A stretch of 64,000 nucleotides of DNA, from the NCBI RefSeq assembly GCF_025717065.2, contig NZ_JAOVZO020000023.1, forward strand, positions 62,001-126,000. The letters are read 5' to 3'. This stretch comes from Tahibacter soli. Lineage in GTDB: Bacteria > Pseudomonadota > Gammaproteobacteria > Xanthomonadales > Rhodanobacteraceae. The translations under genes were made by a program, and so were the position numbers. The notes beneath the pieces are model-generated. The model saw nothing but the letters and a program-made list of their open reading frames with translations, was not told the DNA's origin and ran no database searches. This document shows, piece by piece, positions 42,188 through 50,050 of this stretch (positions are counted from its first letter, which is position 1; each line of letters starts with the position of its first letter).

Positions 42188-42625
42188 TCATTCGTCGGGC
42201 AGCAGCTTGCGCGGCCCCGCGCCGAACCGCGCCAGCGCGTCGCCGGGATTGCTCAGGCGGCAGCGTTTGAGCGACAGGCAGCCGCAGCCGATGCAGCCGG
42301 TCAGTTCGTCGCGCAGGCGTGACAGCGCGGCGATGCGCGCGTCGAGTTCGGCGCGCCACGACGCCGACAGGCGCTGCCAGTCGGCGCGCGTCGGCGTGCG
42401 GCCGTCGGGCAGCGCCGCGAGCGCGGCGCCGATCGCCTCGAGCGGCAAGCCCACGCGCTGCGCGACGCGGATCACCGCGATGCGGCGCAACACGTCGCGC
42501 GCGTAGCGCCGCTGGTTGCCGGCGCTGCGGCGGCTCGCGATCAGGCCCTTGCTCTCGTAGAAATGCAGCGCCGAAACCGCCACGCCGCTGCGCGAGGCGA
42601 CCTCGCCGATCGACAGCTCGCTCAT
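42188..42625 (-). CDS. soxR: Redox-sensing MerR-family regulator SoxR
   Basis: SoxR is a homodimeric [2Fe-2S] regulator that is activated when its cluster is oxidised by redox-cycling compounds. The 145-residue protein has the MerR HTH ([26 protein letters not shown]) and the dimerisation helix. The cluster motif [12 protein letters not shown] gives ligands C111, C114, C116 and C122, the exact spacing of the E. coli cluster (C-x2-C-x-C-x5-C). Length also matches. It is divergent from a quinone oxidoreductase and MFS operon, and a near-canonical SoxR box lies between, so the operon is the predicted target. No soxS gene is visible, as is usual outside enterics. Confidence 0.95.
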   Translation of the reverse strand: MSELSIGEVASRSGVAVSALHFYESKGLIASRRSAGNQRRYARDVLRRIAVIRVAQRVGLPLEAIGAALAALPDGRTPTRADWQRLSASWRAELDARIAALSRLRDELTGCIGCGCLSLKRCRLSNPGDALARFGAGPRKLLPDE

Positions 42626-42628
42626 CGC

Positions 42629-42659
42629 TTGACCTCAAGTTAAGTTGAGGTTCTATCCT
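42629..42659 (+). promoter_or_regulatory. SoxR box within a 19-bp-spaced promoter
   Basis: The box CCTCAAGTTAAGTTGAGG (42633-42650) differs from the palindromic E. coli soxS operator by one base pair. It is embedded in a promoter with -35 TTGACC (42629-42634) and -10 TATCCT (42654-42659) separated by 19 bp. This overlong spacer is typical of MerR-family promoters, where the regulator untwists the DNA. The box also lies just upstream of soxR on the other strand. Confidence 0.85.
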
Positions 42660-42686
42660 CGACGGCCTCTTGCCAGGAGGTCAAGC

Positions 42687-43658
42687 ATGAAGATCGTTCG
42701 TTGGAACAGCGATACCGCCGCGGGAACGCCGGAGGCGACGGCCTGCGCCGTCGCGTTCGACGCGTTCGGCCCGCCCGAGGTCCTGCGTGCGGTGCGCGTC
42801 GCCGTGCCGCTGCCCGGCGCCGGCGAAGTGCGCGTGCGCGTCAAGGCGGCCGGCGTGCGGCCGTTCGACGCGGCGCTGCGCGCGGGCCGCGTGCCCGCAC
42901 TGCCGGTGACGTTTCCGCAGTGTCCCGGCAACGAGTTTGCGGGTATCGTCGATGCCGTCGGCGAAGGCGTCGCCGGCGTCGCGCCGGGCGACGAATTGAT
43001 CGGATGGAACGTGATGGGCTGTTACGCGGAACGCGTCGCGGTGAGTGCGAACCAGATCGCCGGCAAGCCGCGCGCGATGCCGTGGGACGAGGCCGGCGGC
43101 CTTTCCGCGTCGGGCCAGACCGCGCACACCGCGCTGCGCGCGCTCGGCGTCGGACTCGGCGATACGCTGCTCGTGCACGGCGCCGCCGGCGGCGTCGGCA
43201 GCCTCGCCGTGCAGCTCGCGCGGACGTGGGGCGCGCGCGTGATCGGCACCGCGAGCCCCGGCAATCACGACTATTTGCGCGAACTCGGCGCCGAGCCGGT
43301 CGCCTACGGGCCGGGGCTCGTCGAACGCGTGCGCCGGTTGGCGGCACACGACGTCAGCGCGGTGCTCGACACGCGCGGCGGCGACGCGTTCGACGCGTCG
43401 CTCAAGCTCGTCGGCGACTGGCGCCGCATCGCGACGCTGGTGGAGTTCGACCGCGCGAAAAAACTCGGCGCGCTCGCCGTGCGCAGCGAGCGCTCGGCCG
43501 CGCGCCTGGCCGAACTCGTCGCGCTGTGGGAACGCGGCGCGCTGCGCGTGCCGATTCGCGCCCGCTACGCGCTGCACAACGCGGCGCAGGCGCATCGCGA
43601 CATCGAATACGGCCACGGCCGCGGCAAGGTCGTGCTGATGGTGGAGGTCGCCGCTTGA
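42687..43658 (+). CDS. MDR-type quinone oxidoreductase/zinc-independent alcohol dehydrogenase
   Basis: The 323-residue protein is a medium-chain reductase of the quinone oxidoreductase type: EVRVRVKAAGVRPFDAALRAG, PGNEFAGIVDAVGEGV, and the nucleotide-binding loop VHGAAGGVGSLAVQLA. It lacks the zinc-binding cysteines of true alcohol dehydrogenases. AGGAGG precedes the ATG by 6 bases. It is the first gene after the SoxR-box promoter and likely reduces quinones or redox-cycling drugs with NAD(P)H. It overlaps the following MFS gene by 4 bp, which suggests joint detoxification, by inference. Confidence 0.88.
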   Translation: MKIVRWNSDTAAGTPEATACAVAFDAFGPPEVLRAVRVAVPLPGAGEVRVRVKAAGVRPFDAALRAGRVPALPVTFPQCPGNEFAGIVDAVGEGVAGVAPGDELIGWNVMGCYAERVAVSANQIAGKPRAMPWDEAGGLSASGQTAHTALRALGVGLGDTLLVHGAAGGVGSLAVQLARTWGARVIGTASPGNHDYLRELGAEPVAYGPGLVERVRRLAAHDVSAVLDTRGGDAFDASLKLVGDWRRIATLVEFDRAKKLGALAVRSERSAARLAELVALWERGALRVPIRARYALHNAAQAHRDIEYGHGRGKVVLMVEVAA

Positions 43659-45025
43659 GCGTCGCCGAACACGCGCTGCCCGCGGCCGAGCCCGGCATCC
43701 TGTCGCCGCAGCGGCGGGCGATGACGATCGGGCTCGTCTCGCTCGTCTCGCTCGTCGCGTTCGAGGCGCTGGCGGTGGCCACCGCGATGCCGACCGCCGC
43801 GCAGGCGCTCGACGGACTGTCGCTGTACGCGCTCGCGTTCGGCGGCGTGATCGCCGCGAGCGTCGTCGGCCTCGTGGCCGCCGGGCGCTGGTGCGACGTG
43901 CGCGGCGCGGCCGTGCCGCTGCAGGCCGGCGTCGTCGCGTTCGTCGTCGGCCTCGCGCTCGCGGGGCTCGCGCCGAACATGCCGTTGTTCGTCGCCGGCC
44001 GCATCGCGCAGGGGTTCGGGCAGGGCCTGCTGCTCGTCGCGACGTACGTCGTCGTCGCGAAGGTGTATCCGTCGCCGCTGCGGCCGCGGTTGTTCGCCGC
44101 GTTCTCGGCCGCGTGGGTCGTGCCGTCGCTCGTGGGGCCCACGATCAGCGGCCTCGTCGTCGAGCACGCCGGCTGGCGCTGGGTGTTCCTCGCGGTTCCT
44201 TTTTTGGCATTGCCCGCATTGTGGATGTTGCGGCCGGGCCTGCGCGCGCTGCCGCCGCCGGCACCGAGCGACGCGTCGGTGGGATTCGCGCACCGGCGCA
44301 TGGCCTGGTCGCTCGTCGGTGCGGCCGGCGCGTGCGCGCTGCACTACGCCGGGCAGCGTCACGACGCGGCCGGCTTCGCGCTGATCGCCGCCGCGACGGT
44401 CGCCGTCGCCGTGTGCGCGTGGCGGTTGCTGCCGGCCGGCGTGCTCGTCGCGCGGCGCGGCCTGCCGGCCGTGATCGCGCTGCGCGGCATCGCCGCGGCA
44501 GCGTTCTTCAGCACCGAAGTATTCGTGCCGCTGATGCTGTCGCGCGAACGCGGGCTGTCGCCGGTCTGGGCGGGGCTGGCGCTGACGGTCGGCGCGCTCG
44601 GCTGGTCGGCGGGCTCGTGGTACCAGGGCACGATGAGCAGAAAGGGCCCGCGCCCGAGCGTGCTGCGGCTCGGCATGACGTTGATCGGCGGCGGTGTCGC
44701 GACCGTCGCGGCAACCGCGTGGGCGCACGTGCCCGCGGCGGTCGGCATCGCCGGCTGGACGATCGCGGGGCTCGGCATGGGCCTGGCGTACCCGATCCTC
44801 GCGGCGCTCGCGCTGGACCTGTCGGCGCCGGGCGAGGAGGGCGTCAACAGCTCGGCGTTGCAGCTGTCCGAAGCGCTGACGGTGGCGACGGTGCTCGCGC
44901 TCGGCGGCTCGCTGTTCGCGACGCTGCTGGAAACGTCGCCGACGCTGGCGTTCGTCGCGAGCTATGCGGTGAGCGTGGCGTTGGCGCTGCTCGGGATGGT
45001 GGTGGCGGGGCGGTGCAGGCGCTAG
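43655..45025 (+). CDS. MFS efflux transporter in the SoxR-controlled operon
   Basis: The ~456-residue product is a major facilitator with about 12 or more hydrophobic helices. It begins LVSLVSLVAFEALAVATAMPTAA and has the motif A-like loop GRWCDVRGA, then RIAQGFGQGLLLVATYVVV. It resembles drug-exporting DHA-type permeases. I propose TTG 43655, which overlaps the previous stop as TTGA with GGAGG 8 bases upstream. GTG 43661 and ATG 43721 are alternatives, the last of which cuts the N-terminus short. The gene ends convergently, sharing its last bases with the flavoprotein gene at 45022. Confidence 0.85.
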   Translation: MSVAEHALPAAEPGILSPQRRAMTIGLVSLVSLVAFEALAVATAMPTAAQALDGLSLYALAFGGVIAASVVGLVAAGRWCDVRGAAVPLQAGVVAFVVGLALAGLAPNMPLFVAGRIAQGFGQGLLLVATYVVVAKVYPSPLRPRLFAAFSAAWVVPSLVGPTISGLVVEHAGWRWVFLAVPFLALPALWMLRPGLRALPPPAPSDASVGFAHRRMAWSLVGAAGACALHYAGQRHDAAGFALIAAATVAVAVCAWRLLPAGVLVARRGLPAVIALRGIAAAAFFSTEVFVPLMLSRERGLSPVWAGLALTVGALGWSAGSWYQGTMSRKGPRPSVLRLGMTLIGGGVATVAATAWAHVPAAVGIAGWTIAGLGMGLAYPILAALALDLSAPGEEGVNSSALQLSEALTVATVLALGGSLFATLLETSPTLAFVASYAVSVALALLGMVVAGRCRR

Positions 45026-46458
45026 CCTGCGTGAACGATGCCTTTCTGCAGCAGCCACCCCGCAATCCGCGCCGCCTCGCGACGCGGCATGCGCTGCGAC
45101 CAGCGCTCGATCAGCTGCGCGAGGTTCGCCGCGTCGGCGATGCCGGCCAGCAGCGGCGCGAGTTCGACGCCCGAGAGCCACGCCAGCGGACGCGCGAGCG
45201 CCGGGTGGTCGAGCGCGGCGCGCAGCTCCACCACATCGTCGACGACGCACGGCAGTTCGACGAGTCGCGATTCGCGCGCGAGCGTGATTTTCGCGCGCAG
45301 CGCCGCATCGACGTCGGTCGGCGCGAGCGCTGCGTCCGGCACCGGTTCGCGCTCGTCGGCGGGCGGCGCTTCCGCGTCGGGCCACGCGAACGGTGCGGCC
45401 TGCGCCTGCCAGAACGCGTGTTCGCGCGCCGGCCACGCCTGCGCGTAGTAGTCGCGCGCCCAGCGGCCGTGCCGGGCGATCGATTCGACGCGGCGCGCGT
45501 CGTAGAACGTCCGCGCGAGCGCCGCGCGTTCCGGATGCCGCATCGACGTATGAAATGCCGTTACGGCCTGCAATGAAAATCGCATCGCCTTTTCGACACC
45601 GCTCGCCGACAGCGGATCGAGCGCGAACGCCGCGTCGCCGAGGCGCACCCGGCCCGGCTGCCACGCGTCGCGCACGAGACACGCGCCGGCCGCGCACCCG
45701 TTCAGTGCGGTCACGGCCGGCGCCGTCGCGAGCGCCGTCATGAGCCCGCTCGCCGCGAACGTCGTGCGCAGCCACATCTCGCGCGACCGTGCCTGCGCGT
45801 GGCGCGGCGTGTCCGGGTCGCACAGCGCCATCGCGCGATAGCGGCCGTCCGGCAGCGGCGAACCCCACAGCCAGGCGTCGGTCAGCGCTTCGATGCGTGT
45901 TTCGGCGGGTGCGAGCGCGCCGTCGTAGTCGAGCCACAGGGCAACGAGCGGCGGCGCCGTCGCGACGACGCCGTCGCGGCCGGCCGGCGGCCGGCCGCCC
46001 GCGTCGAACACCGTGTGCGCGACGATGCGCTCGTGCGCGGCGCCGGTCTGCACGACCGCGCGCCAGTGTTCGCCGTCGCGTTCGAGCACCGCCACTTGCG
46101 CCGACGCGAAGCACCGCACGCCGCGTTCGCGCGCGAGATCGAACAGCGCGCCGTCGAACGCCGCGCGGTCGACGATGGCATTGCCGCCGGCGTGGAAGAC
46201 GGCGTCGCGCGACGTCCACGCGACGCGCGCGGCGAGGCCCGCGCGCCGAGGTACGCGCGCGAGCGCGTCGTTCGCGTCGAGCAGGCCGACGATGTTGCCG
46301 ATGCCCGGCGTCAGCGATTCGCCGACGTTGCCGCGCGGCGCCGCGTTGCGTTCGACCACCGCCGTGCGATAGCCGAACTGCGCCAGACGCAGCGCGGCGG
46401 TGAGGCCGGCCGGCCCCGCGCCGACGATCAGCGCGTCGACCGCGAGCGCCGCGTTCAC
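45022..46458 (-). CDS. LodB/QhpG-like FAD-dependent monooxygenase
   Basis: The 478-residue protein has an N-terminal FAD-binding motif (ALIVGAGPAGLTAALRLA, Gly13-Gly15-Gly18) and the GxGESLTPGIG region seen in tryptophan halogenase/LodB-type flavoproteins. It continues with the RLGDAAFALDPLSASGVEKA block. LodB is required to form the cysteine tryptophylquinone cofactor of LodA, and QhpG is a similar flavin monooxygenase for a related cofactor. It starts with GTG overlapping the radical SAM gene stop (GTGA), so it closes a five-gene operon. Membership of this class rather than a halogenase is inferred from context. Confidence 0.78.
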   Translation of the reverse strand: MNAALAVDALIVGAGPAGLTAALRLAQFGYRTAVVERNAAPRGNVGESLTPGIGNIVGLLDANDALARVPRRAGLAARVAWTSRDAVFHAGGNAIVDRAAFDGALFDLARERGVRCFASAQVAVLERDGEHWRAVVQTGAAHERIVAHTVFDAGGRPPAGRDGVVATAPPLVALWLDYDGALAPAETRIEALTDAWLWGSPLPDGRYRAMALCDPDTPRHAQARSREMWLRTTFAASGLMTALATAPAVTALNGCAAGACLVRDAWQPGRVRLGDAAFALDPLSASGVEKAMRFSLQAVTAFHTSMRHPERAALARTFYDARRVESIARHGRWARDYYAQAWPAREHAFWQAQAAPFAWPDAEAPPADEREPVPDAALAPTDVDAALRAKITLARESRLVELPCVVDDVVELRAALDHPALARPLAWLSGVELAPLLAGIADAANLAQLIERWSQRMPRREAARIAGWLLQKGIVHAG

Positions 46459-47813
46459 GGCGCGTCGCCGAACCAGTGCGGCGCGAGCCGCGCGAGCCGG
46501 CCGTGCGCCTGGATCGTGTAGTGCAGCCAGCCGCGGATGTAGTCACACGCGCTGCGGCCGCGCGCGAGCACTTCGTGGTGACAGCCGCCGCCGCACAGAT
46601 AGCGCGCCCAGCAGCCGCCGCACGGGCTTTGCGCGTGCACGTGGCGCGCGGCGAGCCACGCGCGCTGCCGCTCGACGTCGATGCCGGTCGACACATGCCC
46701 GAACTGCGCTTTCTCGTCGCCGACGAAACGATGGCACGCGGCGAGTTCGCCGTCGGCCGACACGCCGAAATAACCCGCGCCGGCGCCGCAGGGGTAGGGC
46801 CGGTGCGTGCCGCGATGCAGCTCGCGCAGCGCGTTGATCATGTTGAGGAACGGATAGCGCCGGCCGGCGACCACGTGTTCCTCGAACGCCAGGCCGCACG
46901 CGATCATGGCTTCGAGCATCGCGTCGAGATCGTACGTCGCCATTTCGTCGCGGCCGTTCGGCGCGCGCAGCAGCGGCGAGAAGCCGACGCTGTGAAAGCC
47001 CATGTCGACGAAGAGATCGAGCGTTTCGGGCAGGTTCGCGTTCGACGGCGTGACGGTGACGCGCGCCGACACCTGCATCTTGCGCTGGCGTTCGACGAGC
47101 GGCGCGATCTGCTTGACGATGAGGTCGAACGAGCCGCGGCCGTTCTTGAGCGGGCGCAGGCGATCGTGCTGTTCGGCCGGGCCGTCGAGGCTCACCGTCA
47201 CCGCGAAGCCGTGCTCTTCGAAGAAATCGGCGTCGTGCGGTTTGACGAGCGTGCCGTTCGTCGTGATCGAAAACCCGATGCGCACGCCGCGCCCGGCCGC
47301 CGCGCGCACGGCGTACTCCGTCGCCTCGCGCAGCACGTGCCGGTTCTGCAGCGGTTCGCCGCCGAGAAACGCGAGATTGACCTTCGCCCCGGGTTCCGCG
47401 CCGCCGACCAGGAGATCGATCGACTGTTTCGCGACGTCGAACGACATCTGCCGTTGCGGTCCGCCGAACGCGCCCTGCTGCGCGTAGCAATAGGTGCAGC
47501 CGAGGTTGCACTTCTGCGCGATGGCGAGCGACAGCGCGTGCGCCGGCATCGGCGCGAGCGGCGCGTCGTCGATCGCGTGCCGCGCGTCGATGCCGCTCGA
47601 CGCGACCAGCCGCGCGACGGCGTCGTCGCCGCGATCGAGCGCGGCGCGAAACGCGTCGGCGACGGCGTCGGGCAGGTCGTACAGGCGGCTGCCGTCGACG
47701 ACGAACAACTGCGCGCCGTGCGGCGCATTCAACAAATGCACCTGTGCACTGCGCGGCACGGCGCCGGCGCGCACCTGCGCGGTCATCGGAGCGGCGATCG
47801 CCGCGGCGCTCAT
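46455..47813 (-). CDS. Radical SAM/SPASM maturase
   Basis: The 452-residue enzyme has the radical SAM cluster motif CNLGCTYC (near residue 103) followed by Y-A. It also has GGEPLQNRHVLREA and a SPASM-type C-terminal auxiliary-cluster region with CGGCWARYLCGGGC and a later Cys (SACDYIRG). Similar enzymes (anaerobic sulfatase maturases, QhpD) modify protein or peptide substrates, for example by forming thioether bonds. The substrate here is presumably one of the LodA-like products encoded upstream. ATG 47813 overlaps the previous stop as ATGA. The longer upstream frame is a shadow. Confidence 0.85.
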   Translation of the reverse strand: MSAAAIAAPMTAQVRAGAVPRSAQVHLLNAPHGAQLFVVDGSRLYDLPDAVADAFRAALDRGDDAVARLVASSGIDARHAIDDAPLAPMPAHALSLAIAQKCNLGCTYCYAQQGAFGGPQRQMSFDVAKQSIDLLVGGAEPGAKVNLAFLGGEPLQNRHVLREATEYAVRAAAGRGVRIGFSITTNGTLVKPHDADFFEEHGFAVTVSLDGPAEQHDRLRPLKNGRGSFDLIVKQIAPLVERQRKMQVSARVTVTPSNANLPETLDLFVDMGFHSVGFSPLLRAPNGRDEMATYDLDAMLEAMIACGLAFEEHVVAGRRYPFLNMINALRELHRGTHRPYPCGAGAGYFGVSADGELAACHRFVGDEKAQFGHVSTGIDVERQRAWLAARHVHAQSPCGGCWARYLCGGGCHHEVLARGRSACDYIRGWLHYTIQAHGRLARLAPHWFGDAP

Positions 47814-48619
47814 GAGCTTTCCGCGTCCTTGCCGCGCACGATGAAGCTGAGCAGGCCCTGCCAGTCCTTGAACAGGTCGTCGTACGAGTACAGGCGCGTG
47901 TCGGTGCGGTTGTCCGGCACGTAGCTGCCGGTGCGCTTCTTCGCGAGCCACATGTCGCCGTGCGAGAGGCCGTCCTTCGACGGTTCGACGTTGACGTAGT
48001 CGGGCCGGCTCGCGGCCCAGTAGTAGCACGCGCATTCGCGGTAGTCGTTCTGCCACGGCGCGCACAGGCCCTGCGTGAGTTCGCCGGGCTTGAGAAGATC
48101 GTTCGCGATCGCGGCGGTGTCGCCGTCGAAGAATCGGCGCACGCGCAGCGTCACCGGCAGCGTTTCGGCGCCGGCCGCGATCACTTCGGTCGTCGCGTTC
48201 TTGTGCGTCGTGAATTCGCACACGACGTCCTGGCCCTGCTTGGCCATGATGCGCGCGAGCGAGTTCGACCACTCCATGAACGACACGGCGTTCGGGTTGG
48301 CCGTGCTGCCGAGCGTGCCGCTGTCGCCGCCGGGAAACACCGGGCCCTGCGTCAGCACGTTCGTGTCGAAGCCGTCGACGCGCAGCAGGCGGCGCGTGAC
48401 GAGATCGTCGTACTTCGGATCTTCGGCGGCGACGACGTAGTTGTTGTTTTCGACCAGCACGATGCCTTCGAACGTGCGCCGCCACAGGTTGCGGAAGTCG
48501 AATTCGAGGCCGGGAAAGCAGTTGGAAATCGCCGAGCGCGGCAGCACCGACGCGGGATTGCCGGTACCGCGATAGTGCAGCTGCGCGGCGAGATTGCCGG
48601 GTTTGAGTTTCTCGGTCAT
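47810..48619 (-). CDS. LodA-like C-terminal domain protein with candidate quinone-cofactor site
   Basis: The 269-residue protein carries segments resembling the C-terminal part of LodA/GoxA-type quinoprotein oxidases. These are AISNCFPGLEF, LTQGLCAPWQNDYRECACYYWAASRPDYVN, with Cys186, Cys196, Cys198 and Trp201. In LodA a Cys and Trp in the corresponding area form cysteine tryptophylquinone. Here C196 or C198 and W201 are the candidates, by inference. No signal peptide is present. ATG overlaps the stop of the preceding LodA-N-like gene. In known LodA proteins N- and C-terminal parts are one chain, so this is a split version. Confidence 0.7.
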   Translation of the reverse strand: MTEKLKPGNLAAQLHYRGTGNPASVLPRSAISNCFPGLEFDFRNLWRRTFEGIVLVENNNYVVAAEDPKYDDLVTRRLLRVDGFDTNVLTQGPVFPGGDSGTLGSTANPNAVSFMEWSNSLARIMAKQGQDVVCEFTTHKNATTEVIAAGAETLPVTLRVRRFFDGDTAAIANDLLKPGELTQGLCAPWQNDYRECACYYWAASRPDYVNVEPSKDGLSHGDMWLAKKRTGSYVPDNRTDTRLYSYDDLFKDWQGLLSFIVRGKDAESS

Positions 48620-50040
48620 GGCTTGCGCTCCCCGTGCACGACGGCGGGTGCGGCGTACGCGCCGCCGCGGAACATCGCCTGCGTCGCGGCCTTGATCACC
48701 ATGTCGATGTGGCGCCGCGTCAGGCACAGGCCGCGGCCGTCGGCGCCGCGCATCAGCGCCGGCATCTTGCGCCGCGCGGTATCCGACAGGTCGCCGATCT
48801 CCTCGGGCCGGCGCAGCACGTCGGAGAACCACGGCGCGGAACCGGCCGACAGCGCGCTGAACACGCGTTCGTGCAGCGCGCGCAGCGCGAGGTTGTCGAC
48901 GATCGACGGCGCCGCGAGCGGTTCGTAGTAGCGTTCGAAGTCGTTCGTGTCCTGGCGCGCCATCGTGCTCGCGACGTTCCAGCGGCCGTTCAGCGCGTTG
49001 CCGTTCATCACGGCGGTGTTCATCAGGCGCACGGTTTCGAGCGCGCGGCGCACGAGTTCCTCCGCTTCGTCGATCGGCACCGGCGCGTCGTCGTCGTACG
49101 CCGGGCCATACAGGATTTGCTCGAGTTCGTCGGAGATCACGCGCACCGGCAGCGTATCGGGCGCGAACGCGGGCGGGCCCGCGCCGATATGCGCCTGCGC
49201 GGTCAGCGTCGAACCGTCGCCGAGCGCGAGCGTCACGCGCGCGTAGCCGTCGCATTCGTCGTCGAGATAGCCCCAGCTCACCTGGTACGCGCCGTCGGCG
49301 TAGCCGGCGTAGATCTGCGCGGGATTGGTCAGGGTCGGGCCGACGCTTTCTTTATAACCGCGCCATTTTCCTTTTTTATCGTCGTACAGGATCAGCGCGT
49401 CGTCGTCGATGATCGGGTCGGGTTCGACCTGCGTCGGGCTCGTATGGCGTTCGAGCGCCGAGCCGTAGACGTGGCCGCCGGCAGGTGTGAAGCGCAGGCG
49501 AATCTGCGGGAATGCGGCGGTCGGCTTGACGAACTGCACCCAGCCGAGCGGCAGCGTGCGGTTCTCGACGAAGTTCGGACAGGTGCCGACGAGCGCGCGG
49601 CGCTTGTGGTCGGTCAGCGGGTCGACGCACGCGTGAATCTGGTCGTTCTCGTCGTTCGTGCGGCGATAGAGCTTGATGTTGCCGACCTCGACGCGCCATT
49701 GCACGGCGTCGACGCCGAGGCCTTCACGCGCGAGCAGCGCAAGGTCGAGCGGCACGAGCTCGTCCGGCGCCTCGCTCGTGCGCGCGAACACTTCGAGAAA
49801 CGGCGCGACCGGCCGTATGCGGCGGTTCGCGTCCTTGAAGCGGATCGTCTCGGGCACGTAGGCGTTCGTGATCTCGCCGGTGTTTTCGTCCACGACGAGC
49901 GTCGTCTGCGGCACGATGCGGCGGTAGTCGAGCGGCTGCTCGGGATCGACGACGAGGTCGAACGCCTCGAGCGGTTCGCTCGCGGCGCCCAGCCGCCCGA
50001 CCGCGAGCGGCGGCAGGATACGCAACTCGATGATGGGCAT
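48616..50040 (-). CDS. LodA-like N-terminal domain protein
   Basis: The 474-residue product resembles the N-terminal region of LodA-type oxidases. These are PPLAVGRLG (compare the PxIGIARVG start), IRFKDANRRIRPVAPFLEVF, and VQWRVEVGNIKLYRR. The C-terminal third contains GRGLCLTRRHIDMVIKAA. No signal peptide or CXXCH motif is visible. It lies 10 bases after the ferritin-like gene, and its end overlaps the LodA C-terminal-like gene by 4 bp. The assignment rests on motif likeness read by eye and needs profile confirmation. It is otherwise a protein of unknown function. Confidence 0.6.
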   Translation of the reverse strand: MPIIELRILPPLAVGRLGAASEPLEAFDLVVDPEQPLDYRRIVPQTTLVVDENTGEITNAYVPETIRFKDANRRIRPVAPFLEVFARTSEAPDELVPLDLALLAREGLGVDAVQWRVEVGNIKLYRRTNDENDQIHACVDPLTDHKRRALVGTCPNFVENRTLPLGWVQFVKPTAAFPQIRLRFTPAGGHVYGSALERHTSPTQVEPDPIIDDDALILYDDKKGKWRGYKESVGPTLTNPAQIYAGYADGAYQVSWGYLDDECDGYARVTLALGDGSTLTAQAHIGAGPPAFAPDTLPVRVISDELEQILYGPAYDDDAPVPIDEAEELVRRALETVRLMNTAVMNGNALNGRWNVASTMARQDTNDFERYYEPLAAPSIVDNLALRALHERVFSALSAGSAPWFSDVLRRPEEIGDLSDTARRKMPALMRGADGRGLCLTRRHIDMVIKAATQAMFRGGAYAAPAVVHGERKP

Positions 50041-50050
50041 GTCGACGGTC

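Noticed and set aside
48616-48619. Frameshift separating the LodA-like halves
   Set aside because: The overlap is a clean ATGA with separate frames and a proper start, so it is a designed junction rather than sequencing error or decay.
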